A stretch of DNA of 64,000 bases, from assembly GCF_017811155.1 (NCBI RefSeq), contig NZ_JACVCV010000008.1, positions 62,001 to 126,000 on the forward strand, in the 5' to 3' direction. The notes under the pieces were generated by a model, which worked only from the letters and a program-made list of their open reading frames with translations, ran no database searches and was not told the origin of the DNA. Shown piece by piece: positions 25,312 to 32,822 of the stretch (position 1 is the first letter of the stretch; each line of letters begins with the position of its first letter). This stretch comes from Lunatimonas salinarum (GTDB taxonomy: Bacteria > Bacteroidota > Bacteroidia > Cytophagales > Cyclobacteriaceae). Made by a program: the position numbers and the translations under genes.

Positions 25312-25450
25312 GGAACAGGCTCCTAACCGGGCTGAGGCACTCGCAAGGGAAAGAAAGATAAAGAATCTCGGAGCACGGAGGTATCTCGAAAAACTGGGCA
25401 GAGACTTTGGGACAGACAGTTCCGGTATTGAATCGCCTACTGAAGCCTAG
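25163..25450 (+). CDS. GIY-YIG nuclease family protein, copy 1
   Basis: 95 residues, a normal size for stand-alone GIY-YIG (UPF0213-like) proteins. The motif is YVVYILYSPSLGRFYVGQT (residues 3-21; GIY-like VYI and YVG), followed by DLADRLARHN with the conserved Arg, PWTLVHSE, and EALARERKIKN carrying the catalytic Glu. It is a single-domain metal-dependent nuclease; the substrate is unknown. The ATG touches the terminator T tract of tRNA-Pro and there is no room for a leader, so expression depends on read-through from the tRNA promoter or an unseen promoter inside the hairpin region. The first 50 codons are identical to copy 2; the C-terminus differs. Confidence 0.85.
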   Translation: MSYVVYILYSPSLGRFYVGQTEDLADRLARHNSGRNKSTKAGVPWTLVHSEQAPNRAEALARERKIKNLGARRYLEKLGRDFGTDSSGIESPTEA

Positions 25451-25469
25451 AGCACCGATTGATCATAGT

Positions 25470-25565
25470 CTGGTTGCAGCGCAGTCCGGTAGCGTATCCT
25501 GACTGCGGTCAGGAGGGTCGTGGGTTCAACTAGAGCGGACCCTGACGGGAGTCAGGGCACCCCGA
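25470..25565 (+). pseudogene. tRNA-Pro-derived element 2 with replaced anticodon arm and inserted hairpin
   Basis: The D-arm region (GCGCAGTCCGGTAGCGTA) is identical to tRNA-Pro. The anticodon arm is TCCTGAC-TGCG-GTCAGGA (25497-25514, 7 bp with a 4-base loop). GGGTCGTGGGTTCAA then matches the T arm, but the T arm is interrupted by a segment holding a second hairpin of the same type, CCCTGAC-GGGA-GTCAGGG (25540-25557). The original acceptor 3' strand CACCCCG-A (25558-25565) resumes after it, and the 5' acceptor strand is changed (CTGGTTG), so the acceptor no longer pairs well. It is not a functional tRNA. It stands in the same position relative to GIY-YIG copy 2 as tRNA-Pro does to copy 1. Confidence 0.75.
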
Positions 25566-25574
25566 CGAGGTTAG

Positions 25575-25604
25575 GCCAGACTGTAATCCAGTCTGGCTAT
25601 TTTT
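25575..25604 (+). terminator. Terminator hairpin before GIY-YIG copy 2
   Basis: An exact duplicate of the hairpin at 25133-25162 (same stem, TAATC loop and TATTTTT tail), again ending at the ATG of the nuclease gene (25605). Confidence 0.8.
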
Positions 25605-25835
25605 ATGTCATACGTTGTCTACATATTATACTCACCGTCCTTGGGCAGGTTTTACGTTGGCCAGACGGAAGATTTGGCCGACAGACTGGCCCGTCACAAT
25701 TCGGGCAGGAACAAGTCCACCAAGGCCGGTGTACCTTGGACTTTGGTCCACTCAGAACATTCCCCGGACAGGGCTTCGGCACTGGTAAGGGAAAGACAGG
25801 TCAAGAACCTTGGGACAAGAAAATTTGGGAAATAA
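25605..25835 (+). CDS. GIY-YIG nuclease family protein, copy 2 (shorter C-terminus)
   Basis: 76 residues. Residues 1-51 equal copy 1, with DNA identity up to 25753. The rest (SPDRASALVRERQVKNLGTRKFGK) is related to but distinct from copy 1, and the protein ends 19 residues earlier. The GIY-like and YVG motifs, the conserved Arg and the Glu of RERQVKN remain, so it may still be active. The sharp change from identity to divergence suggests gene conversion or unequal recombination between two different family members. As with copy 1, the start codon abuts a terminator T tract. Confidence 0.75.
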   Translation: MSYVVYILYSPSLGRFYVGQTEDLADRLARHNSGRNKSTKAGVPWTLVHSEHSPDRASALVRERQVKNLGTRKFGK

Positions 25836-25890
25836 CGTTGAAATTCTCCAAAGCACCTTTTTGACCCTCTACTAAAAATGAATCAATAAT

Positions 25891-25965
25891 TGTAATCTGG
25901 CCCAGTGGGTTAGTGCATCCTGACGGCAGTCAGGAGGGTCCTTGGTTCGAGCCCAAGAGGAGGAG
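25891..25965 (+). pseudogene. tRNA-Asn-derived element with the same replaced anticodon arm
   Basis: The 3' part, GGGTCCTTGGTTCGAGCCC and on to AGGAGGAGC, is identical over 32 bases to tRNA-Asn (24597-24670). The D arm (GCCCAGTGGGTTAGTGCA) is related but altered. The anticodon arm is TCCTGAC-GGCA-GTCAGGA (25918-25935), the same hairpin type as in the Pro-derived elements. The 5' acceptor strand (about 25891-25897) no longer pairs. The element is followed by a terminator and an ATG at its T tract, but only a 13-codon frame follows, so a nuclease gene may have been lost. Confidence 0.7.
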
Positions 25966-25972
25966 CTTAAAG

Positions 25973-26000
25973 AGCTACCCGTTTCCGGGTGGCTTTTTTT
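25973..26000 (+). terminator. Terminator after the tRNA-Asn-derived element
   Basis: AGCTACCCG (25973-25981) pairs with CGGGTGGCT (25986-25994) around TTTC with one G-T pair, then seven T. An ATG follows immediately at 26001, repeating the hairpin-T-tract-ATG layout of the two GIY-YIG units. Confidence 0.8.
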
Positions 26001-26099
26001 ATGCCCTTTGGCCAAACAAATTGCCATCGTTTTCTTTGTTAAGGCCGAAGCTACCGCTGTTGTCAGAATTACTTTAGGTTTGACGAACCTAAAGCCCCA

Positions 26100-26136
26100 A
26101 AAAAGGGGGCCAAGAGAAAATTCCCCTGGCCCTTTT
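26100..26136 (-). terminator. dabA: Terminator of the dabBA operon
   Basis: Read on the minus strand, AAAAGGGCCA pairs with TGGCCCCCTTTTTT (with one or two bulged C) and ends in a T run. It lies just after the dabA stop codon (26159-26161). The plus-strand reading also has a T tract, so it may work both ways. Confidence 0.65.
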
Positions 26137-26158
26137 GCACTCCTTATCCTGACGTTTG

Positions 26159-28639
26159 TCAGACGCATTCCCAGCTTAGATCCCCATCGTAACGATAGGC
26201 TACCTTACCTTGTTCATCCAACGCCAAAAGGTTTATCCAGCCATTATCGCAAAGGTCTTTTACCATGCTGTGTTTTTCCAGAATCCCGTTCATGGCGTCC
26301 AATGGCGCTTCAATAAACACATTCAATCTCACTGGCTCGTGCTGGTATTTGGTACCATCGTGCACCGACTGCATTGGCAGACCTACCCGCAGATCGCCAG
26401 AGTACCCTTCCAGCACCCCTATGCCGGAGGTAACGTTATGCAACGTCTTGTTTCCGGAACCAAAATGCGTATTGTCGACCGTAGATCCATAATATTGCAA
26501 ATTAATCCAGCTGGTTACCACCATGGGGGCGGTCATGATCAACTCAAGGATTGAAAAGCCGCTATCCTTCTGCCAGTCATAGGAATGAAGGAAGGATTTT
26601 CCGCCCAGATCCATCTGAATGGTGCGGCTACGTGGTGCGACCACAAAGGCGTGGCAACCTGCCAAGCCCCATTCCGGACGCACTTGGGACCAGTCTTTGC
26701 TTCTTGCCACTATCGCTTTATCCTGATTTTCATCGATAGCCATTCGCAACGCCCGCTCTGCACGAGTTGCTTTGGTTGCCTTTGATAGCGAATCGATTAA
26801 GAGGCCGTAAACTTGCTGAAGATCCGCCGGCACCACTTCTTCGTTGTAGACGGTAATTTCATCGGTGGTAGTGTCATGCAAGCAGGCCAAAAACACCGTG
26901 TCTTCAGGTATGACAATCCCTGCCTCGCAGAGGGACGCCCTTACTTGGACATTGTTGAGTACCGCAGCGGCGACTTTTGCATTCGCTTCACCGGTATGGC
27001 CACCACATGCCCCACAATCCAATCCGGTGGCATGGGGATTGTTTACGGAGCTGCTTCCGTGTCCTACAACCATCACAAACTGTCCAAAATTCTCCGTCAA
27101 TGACATCGCTTTTAATGCGTTGTTAGCCATCTCGATTTGCTTTTCCAATGGAATCCCTACTTCTCCATGTGGATGCGTGGACACCTGAAGGGACACGCCT
27201 TTTTGCCGGGATGCAATCCCTTTAAGCCCTGCGTGATCGGGATGCGGAACAGGCCGGGTCAATCCAAAGGAGTCTGTAAACAGCTTGGGTAAAAAGGACA
27301 AGCCCATGGGACTTACAAAGCTGAAGCAGGTCACCGCCCCGGTTTTAAACGATTTCCAGATCTTCTTGAGCTGATACTCAAATACCCGATTTTGGTAGGC
27401 GGACTGCTGAGATGCCTTATCTGAAAGTTCCTCCATAATGGTAGGGCCAGTTGGAATAAGCACCGGACACTGGGCCTCCCCCTCTTCGTGGGCGATGGGC
27501 ACAAACTTGATCGGAAAGGCAAAAAAACCGGCAAAACCAATGGTTTCAATCCGCGAATCGACCCGCTCTAGATTTCGTCGAAACACTTCAGACCGTACGT
27601 CTATACAAAAAATTGACTGGGCCAGTGGACGTTCAATTTGCTTGGGAGCAATGGTCTTTTCCGTGTTGAATTTTGCGATAAACTGCCGTTGAATTGCGAT
27701 ATCAAATGCATCCTGCAACAAAAGCTTATCCGACAGTAACTGACTGATCTCTCTGTCCTGGCCTGCGTCAGAAAGCTTCTTCTTCGCCTCAAGCCACACA
27801 AAATTTAACTCGGCCTCATTCAGACATTGCAGCAAACACGCCTCCCAACAGATCAATATGGTCAAAAATTCTTGGAGTACTCCGTCGTTCTTGCCCTGCA
27901 ATGATTGGTCCCAGTCCAAACGTGCGGCATGCGCCGACCAACCTCCTACCCGCAACAACAGACGATGGAGGTAGATGGGCAGCCCCTCCTCAGAGACACC
28001 TAATATTTCCAGAGCACTTTGCGCGGCCAATAGGGGTTGGTTTGGCAGCTTCTTTACCGCTGCCCGAAATCCCTTCAAACCCGATATTTCCGGTGTTTTA
28101 TCGACCTCTGCTTCCATCTTCCACGATAAATACATTCCTTCCTGTTGGCACGAAGCATTCCAGACTGCCTGCCCGTTGTCAAAGTAAGAAGCAGCCCAAG
28201 TGGATATACGTGAGATGGAAAACCGATTCCAGTCCTTGCCGGTAAGTATGGAAGCTACATCAGTCAGCGTAGAAAACGACGCTCCCATATCGGCCGTGTC
28301 CGAAAGGCTATCCAATTGGGTAAGGAATGCATTGACATCCAGATCGTCCACCGCTTGCTTCTTACATGCTGCTTTCAAATCAGCTGGGGTAATAACGCCT
28401 TGATTGATTTTGTCCCGGTAAAAAGATACGGGCAGGGTCATCTGTATCCCGGCTACCCTTCCCAGATAATCAGCCACATCACCAAACTTTTGTTCGGTCA
28501 ATCCCAAGTACGGGTTCACGGCGACAAAATTCTCCAAAGGCCATACTGGCGCAATCTTCTTACAGGCCTCCTGTAGGACACTTGACAAAGAGGCAACTTT
28601 GATTTCCTTTGCTTGTTTTATTAACTGATCTTCCATCAT
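26159..28639 (-). CDS. dabA: Inorganic carbon transporter subunit DabA (DUF2309)
   Basis: 826 residues, full length for DabA (UPF0753/DUF2309). The beta-carbonic-anhydrase-like zinc site is visible as Cys345 and Asp347 (FCIDVRSE), His527 (VVGHGSS) and Cys542 (LDCGACGG), with the same 15-residue spacing between His and Cys as in the characterised Halothiobacillus protein. DabA is the cytoplasmic subunit that hydrates CO2 to bicarbonate, with energy coupling supplied by the membrane subunit DabB. It starts 64 bases after dabB on the same strand, as expected for a DAB complex. In a heterotroph it would supply bicarbonate for anaplerotic and biosynthetic carboxylations at low CO2 (known for other bacteria, inferred here). 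Confidence 0.93.
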   Translation of the reverse strand: MMEDQLIKQAKEIKVASLSSVLQEACKKIAPVWPLENFVAVNPYLGLTEQKFGDVADYLGRVAGIQMTLPVSFYRDKINQGVITPADLKAACKKQAVDDLDVNAFLTQLDSLSDTADMGASFSTLTDVASILTGKDWNRFSISRISTWAASYFDNGQAVWNASCQQEGMYLSWKMEAEVDKTPEISGLKGFRAAVKKLPNQPLLAAQSALEILGVSEEGLPIYLHRLLLRVGGWSAHAARLDWDQSLQGKNDGVLQEFLTILICWEACLLQCLNEAELNFVWLEAKKKLSDAGQDREISQLLSDKLLLQDAFDIAIQRQFIAKFNTEKTIAPKQIERPLAQSIFCIDVRSEVFRRNLERVDSRIETIGFAGFFAFPIKFVPIAHEEGEAQCPVLIPTGPTIMEELSDKASQQSAYQNRVFEYQLKKIWKSFKTGAVTCFSFVSPMGLSFLPKLFTDSFGLTRPVPHPDHAGLKGIASRQKGVSLQVSTHPHGEVGIPLEKQIEMANNALKAMSLTENFGQFVMVVGHGSSSVNNPHATGLDCGACGGHTGEANAKVAAAVLNNVQVRASLCEAGIVIPEDTVFLACLHDTTTDEITVYNEEVVPADLQQVYGLLIDSLSKATKATRAERALRMAIDENQDKAIVARSKDWSQVRPEWGLAGCHAFVVAPRSRTIQMDLGGKSFLHSYDWQKDSGFSILELIMTAPMVVTSWINLQYYGSTVDNTHFGSGNKTLHNVTSGIGVLEGYSGDLRVGLPMQSVHDGTKYQHEPVRLNVFIEAPLDAMNGILEKHSMVKDLCDNGWINLLALDEQGKVAYRYDGDLSWECV

Positions 28640-28703
28640 AAAATGCTCTAAATGCGGATCTTTAAATTTTTCGACAATTGATGAAAACTGACTAAATATG
28701 GAG

Positions 28704-30347
28704 CTATTGACTCTTGCTGCGCTCCTGCTTCACCAGGGAAAGCCTCACACTATCCAAATCGCTCCCCTTGGATGAAGGGATGTGAAGGGCATTGACAAAC
28801 CTATCAAACCAGGCATTGGCATAAAAACCATTTCGAAAATGTATGGCCAAGGCATGAAAACGGGTGCTCCCAGCGAGCTTTCCTGCGTAATTTTGAACGA
28901 ACACGACAAAAGCAAATCCAACAAGGAGTATTCCCATCAATCCTATTTTTCCCGCAGAAGGTTGCGTCAAATCAGGGGCCTGAGAACCCAGTAAGTAATG
29001 GGTCCCAGATTCCAATACGAAAAAGGAAAGCGTCACCATTAACCCCAATAATACCGCACGGACGATCAACTTGGGCTTCCACTCTCCAGCCAATGCGGCG
29101 GTGAAAATGCGGGATAATCCCAGTACAATAACAGCACCAATGAAGAGCAGCGATAATTGATTTGTAGGGCTTATCCCCCAAAGAATCGCAAAGCCGGCAT
29201 ACATCAGTAAAGCCATCAAAATACCTGCTATGAGGCCCATTGGACTGACCTTCCCAGCAGTGTAAGTGACCTTAGAAGCTCTGATTACATCAATCACACT
29301 ACCTGATGACAAGAATGCATGAGCTTTGTAGAAGGAATGGGCCACCAAATGCAGCATAGCTGCGGGGTAAACACCCAATCCACAAATCATTAAGCTGAAA
29401 CCCATATGGCCTACGCTCGAATAGCCCAGAGCCGTCTTCACTGACGTCTGTGTCAAGTAGGCAACCGATGCAAAGAGCGCCGTGAAGCCTCCTAGGGCCA
29501 TCAAAAACATCGGAGCAAAAGTACTTGCCTCCATCACGTAGGCCATTCGGATGATCAAGAAGGGTCCGGCATTCAACAAACCTGCATGCAACAGCGCAGA
29601 TACCGGTGTGGGGGTTTCCATCACCTCTATCAACCACCCGTGGGTCGGAAATTGGGCAGATTTCAAAATCGCCGCCAAGGCTAGAAACCATGCCGCAAAC
29701 TCTACCGGTAGAAGCGTGCCATCCAGCGCTACCTGATTTTTCAGGTAGGAAAATATCGCTTCTAGATTACCCGATCCGACCTCGTAATAGAGCAACCCTA
29801 CCGCTATCAACAAACAGGCGTCCCCCAGTCGGGCTAGGATGAACTTTTTCTTTGCCGCAATCTGTGCCCCAGGCCGCTCTCGGTAAAAAAGCAACAGCCT
29901 ATGAAGAGACATACTTGTCAATACCCACGCAAAAAACAGCAGTCCGATATTTCCCGAAAGGACCAGCAATTGAACCGATGCAATGGTAGCACCTAGCCTA
30001 CCGAGAAATATCCCTTGACGCTTGTCTCCATCCAAGTAATTTCCGCTGAACTTGATCACAATAAAAGCTATCAATGCAATCATCCCCAGCATCAACAGGC
30101 TGAGCGAATCCAAACGAATGCTAAACCCAATCTCGTTGATTCCAAGTAAGGCCGACTCCACCAATCCTATCCTGATGGCATAATAGCTGCACAAAAAACA
30201 AATTAAAATACTGCTAAGGGTGGCAATCTTACCCATCAAAATAACCTTCTTCGGGTTTGATCCAGGCTGAAACCAGGAGGCTATGGCCATGGCCACAAAA
30301 ACCGCTGGGGAAACAAGCGCCATAAGCGCCAACATATTTTCTGACAT
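28704..30347 (-). CDS. dabB: Inorganic carbon transporter membrane subunit DabB (NuoL-like)
   Basis: 547 residues with about 14 hydrophobic segments. It contains the complex I antiporter-type core, such as PTPVSALLHAGLLNAGPFLIIRMA (about 232-255) and HLVAHSFYKAHAFLSSGSVID (about 332-352), both hallmarks of NuoL/MrpA-type subunits. Together with the adjacent dabA this identifies DabB, which uses the ion gradient to make CO2 hydration by DabA effectively one-way. The reading frame is intact. It begins about 260 bases downstream of the SMP-30-like gene, from which it is separated by a terminator-like hairpin. It probably has its own promoter, though no clear consensus is seen. Confidence 0.9.
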   Translation of the reverse strand: MSENMLALMALVSPAVFVAMAIASWFQPGSNPKKVILMGKIATLSSILICFLCSYYAIRIGLVESALLGINEIGFSIRLDSLSLLMLGMIALIAFIVIKFSGNYLDGDKRQGIFLGRLGATIASVQLLVLSGNIGLLFFAWVLTSMSLHRLLLFYRERPGAQIAAKKKFILARLGDACLLIAVGLLYYEVGSGNLEAIFSYLKNQVALDGTLLPVEFAAWFLALAAILKSAQFPTHGWLIEVMETPTPVSALLHAGLLNAGPFLIIRMAYVMEASTFAPMFLMALGGFTALFASVAYLTQTSVKTALGYSSVGHMGFSLMICGLGVYPAAMLHLVAHSFYKAHAFLSSGSVIDVIRASKVTYTAGKVSPMGLIAGILMALLMYAGFAILWGISPTNQLSLLFIGAVIVLGLSRIFTAALAGEWKPKLIVRAVLLGLMVTLSFFVLESGTHYLLGSQAPDLTQPSAGKIGLMGILLVGFAFVVFVQNYAGKLAGSTRFHALAIHFRNGFYANAWFDRFVNALHIPSSKGSDLDSVRLSLVKQERSKSQ

Positions 30348-30516
30348 AGCTTATCGTTTTTTAGGTGTTGCAAAGTTTTGCAAAAAAATCCATAAGTTTT
30401 CATTTTGATTTAGTATGAAAAACATAAACATTTTTTATATAAAAAATGAAAAGTCATCTCTCCCAAATCAAAAAGCAATCTATCCCCCTGTTTTACAGTC
30501 TTTTACACACTCTAAA

Positions 30517-30560
30517 AATATACCTCCCTTCCAAATGAATGACCGGAAAGGAGGTATATT
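30517..30560 (-). terminator. Long hairpin, probable terminator of the SMP-30-like gene
   Basis: AATATACCTCC (30517-30527) pairs with GGAGGTATATT (30550-30560). After one mismatch, TTCC pairs with GGAA (30529-30532 with 30545-30548), leaving a 12-base loop. On the minus strand it is followed by ATTTTTAGA, a short T tract. It may instead be a leader structure of dabB. Confidence 0.5.
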
Positions 30561-30610
30561 CAATTCGCTAGCGATAAAAAATTTTTTAAATAGCAAAAAA
30601 AAGTCGATAT

Positions 30611-31537
30611 CTACTGCCTTAGTTTGAATGCTCTCCCGGGACTTTCTACCCGAAAACTGTCTATATTCCCACTATCCTGTAGCGTCACATAGGCTGTTTT
30701 GCCATCCGGTCCACCAAAGGCGATGTTGGAAGGTTTGCTGCCCGACATGGTGATCTCCTCCAGTACCTCGCCCGCAGGGGAAAGCTTCACCACCGTTCCC
30801 TTGCCGTGGCGGGTGATGTACAAATTACCTTCCATGTCACAACGCATGCCGTCCATTCCAAAATCCTCAAATTGGATGAGCAAACGCTTGTTGCTGACTT
30901 CTCCGTCAGGAGACAGGTCATAGGCCCATACGGTGCGTTGTACTGATTCATTCACATAAAGGGTTTTGTTATCTGGACTTACCTCAATTCCATTAGTAGT
31001 GCCCATTTCAGCCTCCAAAAGCTCAAACTTTCCCTCTTTGCCAACCCGCCAGATCTGCCCGGTGCTATTCTTCCAACTTGGATCACTGGCAAACACCATG
31101 TCATTGTCCATGATGGCGATGTCGTTGGGCTGGTTCAGTGTGGGATCGTGGGCATAAATGCCGATTTCCTTCGTTTGCATGTCCACTTGCAGCACATTGT
31201 GACCGGTGTAATCAGCAATCAACATCTTTCCATTACTGTGAAAACGAATGCCGTTTCCGGTACTTCCCTCTGGAAGTTCTACAAAAAGCGAGACTTCTCC
31301 TTCCGGTGTAACTTTCCCGATAGTGCCCTCCCTGTAAACATTTACCACGTATAGATTTCCATCTCTATCTACTGCAGGGCCTTCTATTCCGCCGGTAAAT
31401 TCCCCGCCGGTGGTGAGGGGTTTTGCCACATAATATGCTTCTTCAGATTCGTTTGATCCCATGTTTTCGGATTGGTTAGAGTTTGAACTGCAGGCAGCCA
31501 ATAGGGCAGCCATTACCAGTAGATGCGTTGTCTTCAT
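30611..31537 (-). CDS. SMP-30/gluconolactonase-like beta-propeller lipoprotein
   Basis: 308 residues. A lipoprotein signal is clear: LLVMAALLAACSS with the lipid Cys near residue 16. The body is a six-bladed propeller of the SMP-30/LRE group. Landmarks are TGGEFTGGIEGPAVDRDGNLYVVN (Glu near 52), GNGIRFHSNGKMLIADY, LNQPNDIAI (Asn-Asp near 139), TTNGIEVSPDNKTLYVNES, and FGMDGMRCDMEGNLYITRHG. Metal-ligand positions typical of the family (Glu, Asn, Asp) are present. These enzymes hydrolyse sugar lactones; the true substrate is unknown. The protein should face the periplasm or the outer membrane inner leaflet. Confidence 0.85.
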   Translation of the reverse strand: MKTTHLLVMAALLAACSSNSNQSENMGSNESEEAYYVAKPLTTGGEFTGGIEGPAVDRDGNLYVVNVYREGTIGKVTPEGEVSLFVELPEGSTGNGIRFHSNGKMLIADYTGHNVLQVDMQTKEIGIYAHDPTLNQPNDIAIMDNDMVFASDPSWKNSTGQIWRVGKEGKFELLEAEMGTTNGIEVSPDNKTLYVNESVQRTVWAYDLSPDGEVSNKRLLIQFEDFGMDGMRCDMEGNLYITRHGKGTVVKLSPAGEVLEEITMSGSKPSNIAFGGPDGKTAYVTLQDSGNIDSFRVESPGRAFKLRQ

Positions 31538-31606
31538 GTGTTTGGTTCAATTTGGACGATACAATATGTTCCCGCGTGAGGTGTTTAAAATTAGCAGGTT
31601 TTTCGG

Positions 31607-32167
31607 TCAAATCTCCGGAATATCCCGCATATTTCCACTATTGGGATCCTGATACAACCGCTGAATCCACTCCACCGCGGTCATCAAGCGCTCCTCTCTA
31701 CTTCCAGCAACCGGAAGAAACGGTACCTGAGCGACGGTCAATAATTCATGGTAAGTTTCGTAAAAATACTGCCTCATACCCGGATCCGGATGTTCACGCA
31801 GCGGATCCGGTTCCCAGGGCATATCTATAGAAGTCAGCAGATAACCATCGTAATACCGGCGGCTGATGGTCTCCCCAATCCATGAATCCAACTTCCCATA
31901 CTTATGCTCACTCCATACCTGGATCACCCGAAGATCAGTATCACAAAACAAAAACCGCCTTGCAGCTTGCGAAAGCCGTTCTTCGGCAGCCAGTTGACCT
32001 TTTGCGATTTCCGATAAATCCGAAAAAGAATAGGGTCGCCCGATTTCTTCGAGGTACTCCCGTGCATATTCAGGAACCCAGGGCTCGTCGAAATACGCCG
32101 CTAGGTCTGCGCTTAACGTGCTTTTCCCCGTAGACTCTGGCCCTATGATAACGATCCGCTTAGGCAT
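31607..32167 (-). CDS. nadR: Nicotinamide riboside kinase-like P-loop ATPase (NadR C-terminal type)
   Basis: 186 residues from ATG 32167, which overlaps the pnuC stop by 8 bases; a longer frame to 32203 lies inside pnuC. The P-loop is GPESTGKSTLS near residue 8. It is followed by VPEYAREYLEEIG (about 31-43), FCDTDLRVIQVWSEHKYG (about 79-96) and IDMPWEPDPLREHPD, all typical of the ribosylnicotinamide kinase domain of NadR. The adenylyltransferase and HTH domains of enteric NadR are absent. It probably phosphorylates nicotinamide riboside imported by PnuC, feeding NAD salvage. The gene pair is common in Bacteroidota. Confidence 0.88.
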   Translation of the reverse strand: MPKRIVIIGPESTGKSTLSADLAAYFDEPWVPEYAREYLEEIGRPYSFSDLSEIAKGQLAAEERLSQAARRFLFCDTDLRVIQVWSEHKYGKLDSWIGETISRRYYDGYLLTSIDMPWEPDPLREHPDPGMRQYFYETYHELLTVAQVPFLPVAGSREERLMTAVEWIQRLYQDPNSGNMRDIPEI

Positions 32168-32774
32168 GGGAAGATACGGATTTTGCAGATTTGACCCAGG
32201 CAAGCAGGCCCATGACGGCTAGCAGAGTAAAAACAAAAAACTGAAATGAGGTAAGCACCAGCCCTTTGTAGAGATACAAGGGCACCGACACCAAGTCGGT
32301 CACGATCCAAGCGATCCAGTTTTCTACCTTTTTCTTGGCCATTAACCACATCCCCACAAAAGCCGAAGCAGTAGTAAAAGAATCCCATTGGGGCACATCG
32401 CTATCCGTAAAGGTTGCGAGCACAACGTACAAAACCCCATAGGATGCTACGAAGAGCAGCAGGGAAAAAACAATGCCCCTGCCGTTCAGCCAAGTAACTG
32501 GGACTCGGTCAACCCCCGGCTTGGGTCGGGACCATAGGTACCACCCGTAGATGGACATAGCAAAATAATAGGCATTGATTCCCATATCCGCATAAAGCTT
32601 TACCTGAAGGCATATCCATACATAGATCAATGTGCTGACGATGCCCGTCGGAAACACCAAGATGTTTTCCTTCATCGAATAATACACCGAAGCCAGTCCA
32701 AAAAAAACCGCCACCGCCTCCAGCCAGGTCATATCCACAATACCGGCCCGAAGCCCTTCCATGATCCATTCCAT
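32160..32774 (-). CDS. pnuC: PnuC-family nicotinamide riboside transporter
   Basis: 204 residues from ATG 32774 (MEWIMEG...); a longer in-frame ATG at 32822 adds 16 residues that do not look like the family and cannot be excluded. Seven or so membrane segments are visible, with PnuC motifs such as SVYYSMKENILVFPTGIVSTLIYVW, LYADMGINAYYFAMSIYGWYLW (WxxW type) and WDSFTTASAFVGMWLMAKKKVENWIAWI. The partner kinase overlaps the 3' end by 8 bases, so substrate uptake is probably driven by phosphorylation trapping. Thiamine-type PnuT is an alternative, but the NadR-type kinase argues for nicotinamide riboside. Confidence 0.88.
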   Translation of the reverse strand: MEWIMEGLRAGIVDMTWLEAVAVFFGLASVYYSMKENILVFPTGIVSTLIYVWICLQVKLYADMGINAYYFAMSIYGWYLWSRPKPGVDRVPVTWLNGRGIVFSLLLFVASYGVLYVVLATFTDSDVPQWDSFTTASAFVGMWLMAKKKVENWIAWIVTDLVSVPLYLYKGLVLTSFQFFVFTLLAVMGLLAWVKSAKSVSSHA

Positions 32775-32822
32775 GTGCCGAAAATCGAACAAAAAAGGCG
32801 GATTTGGAAATTTCGACGGCAT

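Noticed and set aside
25605-25835. GIY-YIG copy 2 as a pseudogene
   Set aside because: It is shorter but its motifs and reading frame are intact, so it is kept as a gene.
24951-26000. CRISPR array or phage attachment-site array
   Set aside because: The repeats are tRNA-derived and separated by genes of different length; there are no spacers of uniform size and no integrase gene in the window.
26147-26162. A further TCCTGAC...GTCAG hairpin beside the dabA stop codon
   Set aside because: Only five base pairs form, there is no tRNA context, and it overlaps coding sequence; probably chance.
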